From contig CAZVUO010000003.1 of NCBI GenBank assembly GCA_964630235.1, positions 124,001 to 188,000 on the forward strand: a DNA stretch of 64,000 nt, read 5' to 3'. Of this stretch, positions 58,874-64,000 are shown in pieces; within the stretch, counting starts at the first letter, position 1; each line of letters begins with the position of its first letter. The notes beneath the pieces are model-generated. The model worked only from the letters and a program-made list of their open reading frames with translations. It was not told the origin of the DNA and searched no databases. The position numbers and the translations under genes were made by a program. Source of the DNA: JBFLYH01 sp964630235. GTDB lineage: Bacteria > Oederibacteriota > JAAXVQ01 > JAUVAV01.

Positions 58874-60847
58874 ATGGTTTTTTCCCTGGCCCCTTCCGCT
58901 CCGACCCGGTGGCTGACCTGGCTCTTCATCGCTTCGGCCCTGCTGTTCGTCTTCGCCGCGCAGGTGCGCCCGGTGTACGACCCGGACGTTTATATCCACC
59001 TGCGGGACGGCCGCTTCTGGCTGGAATCCAACCTGGCGCCGGGTGCGGACCCGTTCACGTATACCCTGCACGATCAGCCGACCGAAAAAGTGGAGTGGCT
59101 TTTCCGGATCGGCCTCTATGCCCTCTGGCGGTCAGGTGGCTGGCCGGCGGTCATCCTGTTGAGCGCCCTGCTCACGGTTCTGCTGGTGGCCGGATTGGGC
59201 GCGCTGCTTTACCGCCTCTGGCCCCAGCTCGGGGCGGTGAGCCTGCTGCTGGCGCTGGGGATCGTCGCGCCCGGCCTGCCTTCCCTGCCTCCCCGTCCGC
59301 AATTGTTCACCCTGCTATTTTTACTGGCAACCCTGTGGTTGGTGGCGGCTGCGCGCGGTCTGGCTCACGCCCACCCGCGCCGGGCGGCGCTGGCGCTGGC
59401 CGCGCTCCCGGTCCTGGCCGTTCCCTGGGCGAACCTGCACCCCGGCGTGGTCATCCTGCCCGTCCTGCTGACCGCGGAATGGCTGGACGCGGCCTGGTCG
59501 GTCTGGGTCCAGCGCCGGCCCGAGGCGCGCACGTGGTTCGGCCTCTTGACCGTTGTCCTGCTCCTGACACCAGCGGCCATCGCGCTCAATCCGCAGGGGT
59601 TTGGACTGTACGCCTGGACCCTGGCCAGCGCCCAGAACCCGCTGTGGCTGCGCTCGATCGTGGAATGGATGCCGCCGGAACTCGGCCGCAAGCCCTTCTT
59701 TTTCCTGCTGCTGGGGCTGGCGTGGCTGGCCCAGGTCCTGACCATTACCAGATCCAGGCCACGCGAGATACTGCTTTTGCTGCTGTTGACCTATCTGTCC
59801 CTGCAATCGCGCCGCCACATTGTTCTCTTCGTGATCCTGGTTCTGCCCGCCCTCACCAGCCAGCTCCGGCGGATCGGGGAGTCACGAGCCGTCCGTCTCC
59901 GGCCCCTGTCGCTGGCATGGCGCCGCCGCCTGTTGGCGGCCGCGGCCACGCTGGCCCTGGTACTAACCGCGTGGGGCGCCTGGCACGGAAAATGGTTCCG
60001 CCTGGGCCAATCTCCGGATGATTATCCCCACGCCGCCCTGCAGTGGCTCCAGCGGGAAAAACCGGCTGGTCGCCTGTTCTGCCCATTTCATTGGGGGGGC
60101 TTCGTCGGGTGGGCGACGCACGGGCAAATGCCGGTATTCATGGACGGACGTATTCCGCTGTATCCGCCGTCCGTGTATCAGGAGTATTACGACCTCAATT
60201 ATGGCCGTCCGGGACGCATGCTGGAATTATTGCGGCAATACCGGATCGAGACCCTCCTCCTCTCGCTCCAGGCCTATCCTTCGGTTTTCACCGAGCTGGA
60301 CCGGTCCCAGGAATGGGCCCTGGTCTACTGGGACCACGTGGCCGCGATCTACCTACGGCGCGGCGGAGCTGACCCGGCCCTGCTCGGCCGCGAATACCGT
60401 TACCTGGACCCCAACAGTCTGCTCTTTTTCCATCCCGATCATCCGGATTTGGCTTTGGCCGAAGCCCGGCGGGCCGCAGCCGAAGCGCCGCAGTCCTATT
60501 TGCCGCGCTATTTTACCGGGAATCTGCTGCTGCGTTCGAATGACCTTCCCTCCGCCCGGCGCGAACTGGATCAGGTGATCGCCGTGGTCCCATCCTATGC
60601 ACCGGCGCTGTACGACCTGGCCGTGATCGCCTCCCAGGAGCGGTTGTGGTCCGAAGCCGAGCACCGGGCGCGCGCCTGCGTGCGGCACGCGTCCGGGTCC
60701 CCGGTCGAGGCCAATGCCCGCCTGTTGCTCGCCGAGCTCCTTGCCCGGCAAGGGCGCCGGTCCGAGGCCAGGCGGCACGCCCTCCGCGCCCAGCGGATCG
60801 ATCCCAGCCTGCTCCAGGCGAACGAGCTCCTGGACCGGCTTCGTTAA
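58874..60847 (+). CDS. Polytopic membrane protein with C-terminal TPR-like region
   Basis: 657 residues from the ATG at 58874, 7 bases after GGAG; another ATG two codons earlier is too close to the site. About ten membrane helices occupy residues 15-400. The first periplasmic loop, YDPDVYIHLRDGRFWLESN, resembles the acidic first loop of GT-C glycosyltransferases. A soluble region (410-540, with LFCPFHWGGFVGWATHGQMP and FMDGRIPLY) and TPR-like helices (560-655) follow. Proteins with this layout are generally uncharacterised; a GT-C-like glycosyl transfer role is a guess. Confidence 0.7.
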   Translation: MVFSLAPSAPTRWLTWLFIASALLFVFAAQVRPVYDPDVYIHLRDGRFWLESNLAPGADPFTYTLHDQPTEKVEWLFRIGLYALWRSGGWPAVILLSALLTVLLVAGLGALLYRLWPQLGAVSLLLALGIVAPGLPSLPPRPQLFTLLFLLATLWLVAAARGLAHAHPRRAALALAALPVLAVPWANLHPGVVILPVLLTAEWLDAAWSVWVQRRPEARTWFGLLTVVLLLTPAAIALNPQGFGLYAWTLASAQNPLWLRSIVEWMPPELGRKPFFFLLLGLAWLAQVLTITRSRPREILLLLLLTYLSLQSRRHIVLFVILVLPALTSQLRRIGESRAVRLRPLSLAWRRRLLAAAATLALVLTAWGAWHGKWFRLGQSPDDYPHAALQWLQREKPAGRLFCPFHWGGFVGWATHGQMPVFMDGRIPLYPPSVYQEYYDLNYGRPGRMLELLRQYRIETLLLSLQAYPSVFTELDRSQEWALVYWDHVAAIYLRRGGADPALLGREYRYLDPNSLLFFHPDHPDLALAEARRAAAEAPQSYLPRYFTGNLLLRSNDLPSARRELDQVIAVVPSYAPALYDLAVIASQERLWSEAEHRARACVRHASGSPVEANARLLLAELLARQGRRSEARRHALRAQRIDPSLLQANELLDRLR

Positions 60848-60862
60848 CGCCGCATTTTTTTC

Positions 60863-60890
60863 TTTCCAGGGCCGAAAAAATCCCTATACT
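60863..60890 (+). promoter_or_regulatory. Possible promoter for the 61076 gene
   Basis: TTTCCA (60863-60868), 16-base spacer, TATACT (60885-60890). The leader to the ATG at 61076 would be about 180 bases and holds a GGTCCCCC/GGTCCTCC-type GC-rich repeat like that at 9976-10010. Confidence 0.4.
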
Positions 60891-61075
60891 GTACCGAGAC
60901 CATCCCCTCCGCGGAGGGTAAATGCGGAATCGTTGCTTCGGGGAGGTCGCCAAGAAGGGGTAGCGAGGGTTGAAGGTGGTCCCCCGGCCGCAGGTCCCCA
61001 TGGGAGCCCTTCGGCCAAGGTCCTCCAGGGGCCAGCGCGCATCCCATCCATCCTTTCAGTCAAAAGGAGTTTAGC

Positions 61076-62050
61076 ATGAAGACCTCACGAAATTTCGCTT
61101 GGTTCAGTTCCTGCTTGTTTGCGATCCTGCTGCTGGCCGGCGCGGACAGCCCCGCGGCGGCCATGGAAACGGCGCTGTCCGCCGACCCAAGCGGGCTGGC
61201 AGAGTCCGGCGCGCACATCCACGACCCGTACGCCGGCTGCTGCGGAGGCTCCCCGGAGTACGCACCCGAACCGTTTGTTTCCGAGCGCGCGGACCTGGTT
61301 TACCCGTCCCTGCGCCTCGGCCTGGAGATCGGGTTCCTGGGCGTCATGGACCACCTGATCCAGTTCGGCCAGAGCGGCACGGAGTTCCGTTATCAGCAGG
61401 ACGGCGGCCAGGACGTGCTCTTTGCCGTGACCCGCTTCAGCGCGGACGTGGCTGTCAACGAGGTCAGCTCTTTCACGCTGCTCTACCAGCCCCTGCTGCT
61501 GGAAACGCAGGCCACCCTGCCCCGCGACCTCCGCGTTTATGACACGGTGTTTCCGGCTGGAACTGCCATGACCTTTTTTTACGGATTTCCGTTCTACCGT
61601 GCCAGTTATTTGTATGATTTTAACCGGGACCCGCGGCGGGAACTGGCAATCGGCTTTTCCATGCAGATCCGCAACGCGGACATTCGCTTCTCCAGCCTGG
61701 ACGGCCAGTCCTCGGTCCGCGAAGCGAACATCGGCCCCGTGCCCCTGCTGAAGGTCCGCTGGCGGGAGCCCTGGGCCGGGAAATGGTGGCTGGGGGCGGA
61801 GGTGGACGGCATCTACGCGCCGGTCAGCTACCTCAACGGCAGCGACGAGGAGATCACCGGCGCCCTGCTCGACGCGAGTTTCCGGCTGGGTTTGAGCCTG
61901 GAGAACAACCAGGAAGCCTTTCTCAACCTCCGCTACCTCGGCGGCGGCGCGGTAGGCACGAACGAAGGCGAGGTCCAGGGCGACGGTTACGTGCGGAACT
62001 GGCTGCACTTCATCACGGTGAGCATCGGACTGGCGCTGAACCTGCTCTGA
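61076..62050 (+). CDS. Outer-membrane protein, DUF3187-like
   Basis: 324 residues. A signal peptide ends at PAAAM (residue 30). A Cys pair follows (AGCCGGSPEY). The body shows long alternating strands (RLGLEIGFLGVMDHLIQFGQ, FTLLYQPLLLETQ, ELAIGFSMQIRNADIRFSSL) and ends with FITVSIGLALNLL, consistent with a barrel. The DUF3187 assignment is tentative. No catalytic site is visible. The kinase gene starts 5 bases after its stop, so both may share a transcript. Confidence 0.65.
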   Translation: MKTSRNFAWFSSCLFAILLLAGADSPAAAMETALSADPSGLAESGAHIHDPYAGCCGGSPEYAPEPFVSERADLVYPSLRLGLEIGFLGVMDHLIQFGQSGTEFRYQQDGGQDVLFAVTRFSADVAVNEVSSFTLLYQPLLLETQATLPRDLRVYDTVFPAGTAMTFFYGFPFYRASYLYDFNRDPRRELAIGFSMQIRNADIRFSSLDGQSSVREANIGPVPLLKVRWREPWAGKWWLGAEVDGIYAPVSYLNGSDEEITGALLDASFRLGLSLENNQEAFLNLRYLGGGAVGTNEGEVQGDGYVRNWLHFITVSIGLALNLL

Positions 62051-62055
62051 CGCGC

Positions 62056-62961
62056 TTGAACGCGCGCCCCTTTAGCATCCTGGTTCCTGGCAGCGTGCTG
62101 CTGGACCTGTATGGCCCGGCGGAACGCCATTTGGGCGGCGCGGAGTTCAATTTCGCCTACCATGTCCACTGCCTGCAGGGCGGCGGCGTGGACTTTATCG
62201 CCCGTATCGGCGCGGACGAGCCGGGCCGGTTCATCCAGGCCGAGCTCGGCCGCCGCGGCTTCCCCACCAGCCTGCTGCAGGTGGACCCCGCCAAGCGGAC
62301 CAAGACCGTGCGCGTCCTGCGGGACGCGCACGGCCAGCCCTGCTACGATATTCCCACGGACGTGGCCTCCGAATTTTTGGACTTTCCGCCGCTTTCAGCC
62401 GCAGCACTGGCCGGCTATGACCTGGTCTATTTCGGCACCACGCTCCAGCACGGCGCGCACAGCCGCAACACCTTGCGCCGGATCCTCGCGGCCTGCCCAG
62501 CCCCAAAATTCTGCGACCTCAACCTGCGTCCGGGCAAATTCACCCGCGAGACCGTGGACTATTCCCTGCGGACCTGCGGCTTGCTCAAGCTCAACCACGA
62601 GGAACTGGAGCAGGTCTCCGACGATTTCGGATTGAACGGTTCGGAGGAAGCGCGGCTCGCGTCTTTGGCCGCGGCTTTTTCCATCGGCACGATCTGTCTG
62701 ACCAAAGGCGAAAAAGGCAGTTGCTTGTGGCGGGAAGGACGTTTAACCGAGCACGGGCTGTCGTGCATGCCGGCAGTTGATCCCGTAGGCGCGGGCGACG
62801 CCTTCTCAGCGTGCCTGGCCCTGGGTTGGCTCAAGCAGTGGGAGGCTGGCCGTCTGCTCGCCGCGGCCAGCGAATTGGCGGGAGCCATCTGCGGCCTCCG
62901 GGGCGCACTACCGACTGATCCGGATTTCCACCTGCCCTTCCGCGCCCGCCTCGAGGCCTGA
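62056..62961 (+). CDS. PfkB-family carbohydrate kinase
   Basis: 301 residues from a TTG at 62056; no other start fits the family N-terminus (ILVPGSVLLDLYGPAERHLG). GGAEFNFAYHVHCLQGGGVD is the substrate region; the ATP/catalytic signature is VDPVGAGDAFSACLALGWL. The group includes fructokinases and ribokinases; the sugar is unknown. It is convergent with the TreT-like glycosyltransferase, 7 bases apart. No strong ribosome-binding site is seen, so coupling to the upstream gene is likely. Confidence 0.82.
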   Translation: MNARPFSILVPGSVLLDLYGPAERHLGGAEFNFAYHVHCLQGGGVDFIARIGADEPGRFIQAELGRRGFPTSLLQVDPAKRTKTVRVLRDAHGQPCYDIPTDVASEFLDFPPLSAAALAGYDLVYFGTTLQHGAHSRNTLRRILAACPAPKFCDLNLRPGKFTRETVDYSLRTCGLLKLNHEELEQVSDDFGLNGSEEARLASLAAAFSIGTICLTKGEKGSCLWREGRLTEHGLSCMPAVDPVGAGDAFSACLALGWLKQWEAGRLLAAASELAGAICGLRGALPTDPDFHLPFRARLEA

Positions 62962-62968
62962 TCCCGGG

Positions 62969-64000
62969 TTAAAGCCGGATGATGTTCTGGCCCGGCTGGC
63001 GCACGCAGTGGAACAGGCTGATATATTCCCGCAAATGCCGGGTGATCAGAAAATTGCGCCGCACGTGCTCCCGGCCCAGCTTGGCCATGGCCAGTGATTC
63101 CGCGGGGTGGTTGAGCACGCGCCGGATATAGTAGGCCGCCCCTTCGACGGTGTAGGTCAGCCAGCCGGTCGTGCCGTGCAAAACCTGCAGAGGGATCCCC
63201 CCCACATCCGAAGCCACCACGGGCTTGCGTTTCCAAAGCGCCTCGCTGACCGTGAGCGCGAACCCCTCGCGCAGGGATTTCTGGAGAATGACCGAACTGC
63301 CCCGCTGCAAGGCGTTGATCTCCACGTTCGACCCCGTTGGCAGATCGAGCACGTGCAGGTCAGGGTCCTGACCGGCCGCTTCCTGCAAACGCGCCAGGAT
63401 CTCCCCGGATTCCGGATCGTCGCTGGCGCCGCCGCCGGCCAGCAGCAGCTGGACCTTGGGATGCGTCTTTTTGACCAGCCGGTAGGCCGCGATCACGCCC
63501 AAGGGGTCCTTGAGCTTGTCGAACCTCGAGATCTGCGTGACCAGCGGGCGCGCGGGGTCCAGGTTGAACCGCTCCAGGGTCTGGCGCACGAAGGATTCGG
63601 GCAGCTCCCGGTTCTTATCCGACAGCGGGTCAATGGAAGGCGCGATCATGAACTGCGGATGATCCAGCTTTTGCGCGAAGCGCGGATGGGAAAACACCGA
63701 AGCGTCGTAGGCTTGGATGCGGGCGCGGAGAAATTCCCAGGCCTCCGGATGAGGGCTGGAAAGGTCAATATGGCAGCGGAAGACCCACTTCTGGTCCGGA
63801 GGCCGCTGGCCCTGGATCAGTCCGGCCGGCTGGGGATCGTGAATGAAAACGATGTCCCGGTTCAGCGCGCCGCGCAGGCGCCGGCCGTTTTCTTCGGTGG
63901 CTGCTTCGTAAGCGGCGGCCATCTCCGGCGTGAGTAACTCGGGACGGCCGTGCAGGGCGTTGTGCAGGGTCTTGGTGGCCGCAAAAAAGGCCGGGGGCCC
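62969..64000 (-). CDS. TreT-like GT4 glycosyltransferase (trehalose synthase type), cut by right edge
   Basis: The frame is open from 62969 past the right window edge. The upstream part reads FFAATKTLHNALHGRPELLT, matching the segment before the first conserved domain of trehalose glycosyltransferring synthases. Later blocks are DIVFIHDPQPAGLI, FRCHIDLSSPHPEAWEFLRA, AGGGASDDPESGEIL and SLREGFALTVSEALWKRKPV (the GT4 donor-binding Glu loop). TreT makes trehalose from an NDP-glucose and glucose. Product identity is inferred from family; the catalytic N-terminal half is mostly outside the window. Confidence 0.8.
   Translation of the reverse strand, partial: GPPAFFAATKTLHNALHGRPELLTPEMAAAYEAATEENGRRLRGALNRDIVFIHDPQPAGLIQGQRPPDQKWVFRCHIDLSSPHPEAWEFLRARIQAYDASVFSHPRFAQKLDHPQFMIAPSIDPLSDKNRELPESFVRQTLERFNLDPARPLVTQISRFDKLKDPLGVIAAYRLVKKTHPKVQLLLAGGGASDDPESGEILARLQEAAGQDPDLHVLDLPTGSNVEINALQRGSSVILQKSLREGFALTVSEALWKRKPVVASDVGGIPLQVLHGTTGWLTYTVEGAAYYIRRVLNHPAESLAMAKLGREHVRRNFLITRHLREYISLFHCVRQPGQNIIRL

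Overview
The window is a GC-rich, gene-dense stretch of chromosome from a Gram-negative-type (diderm) bacterium. Outer-membrane proteins recur throughout: a TolC-family channel, several beta-barrels, a PorV-like protein, a LolA-like protein and a LolCDE-like ABC transporter. Four secreted proteins end in a Thr/Pro-rich linker followed by a FlgD-Ig/T9SS-like tail. HydE, two MinD ATPases with inserted ferredoxins, NifX-like proteins and a CoA-disulfide-reductase homologue suggest an anaerobe. The combination resembles metagenome-derived genomes of poorly cultivated phyla (Elusimicrobiota, Omnitrophota or FCPU426-like lineages). That placement is inference; there is no rRNA or other marker here to fix it. 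I found no tRNA, rRNA, CRISPR array, prophage or transposase gene.

Layout. 1-4753 (minus): a CHASE2 adenylate cyclase followed by SH3, M48 protease, PspC and a TolC-family channel cut by the left edge. 4943-7785 (plus): an exported acidic-tailed protein and the carbon-starvation transporter CstA. 7771-9665 (minus): DMT transporter and HydE. 10184-11488 (plus): Mug and an exported protein. 11541-18327: a YXWXPGYW-repeat protein, a translationally coupled pair (tailed secreted protein plus PorV-like/TPR protein), a GNAT and two exported proteins. 18380-25105 (minus): three tandem paralogous beta-helix proteins sharing a conserved C-terminal tail. 25306-30370: small membrane and sensor-like proteins, an NlpC/P60 peptidase overlapping a degenerate Fic protein, and a repeat-rich intergenic zone. 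30371-33577 (plus): TIGR03546/TIGR03545 pair with crcB and DUF190. 34555-40900 (minus): LolA-like protein, beta-barrel, LolCDE-like ABC transporter, radical SAM enzyme; an esterase follows.

43117-54803 (minus) is the most distinctive locus. Fifteen close or overlapping genes run from a DUF134 regulator through two NifX/NifB-type proteins, DUF5320, DsrE, two ferredoxin-containing MinD ATPases, a radical SAM enzyme, a ZIP transporter, a methyltransferase, a CoA-binding/DUF89 fusion, a NifU-Mrp fusion, a PaaI thioesterase and an MptE-like MBL hydrolase to a rhodanese-fused CoA-disulfide reductase homologue. A 26-bp dyad covers the promoter in front of it. I read this as a self-regulated iron-sulfur/metal-cofactor handling operon.

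The right end (55051-64000) holds an HD hydrolase, exported MsrAB, a TolB-like propeller, a macrodomain protein, a polytopic membrane protein with TPR tail, an outer-membrane protein, a PfkB kinase and a TreT-like glycosyltransferase cut by the right edge. Several families of short palindromic repeats lie between genes, including an 85-bp element present intact twice and once split by nested palindromes.
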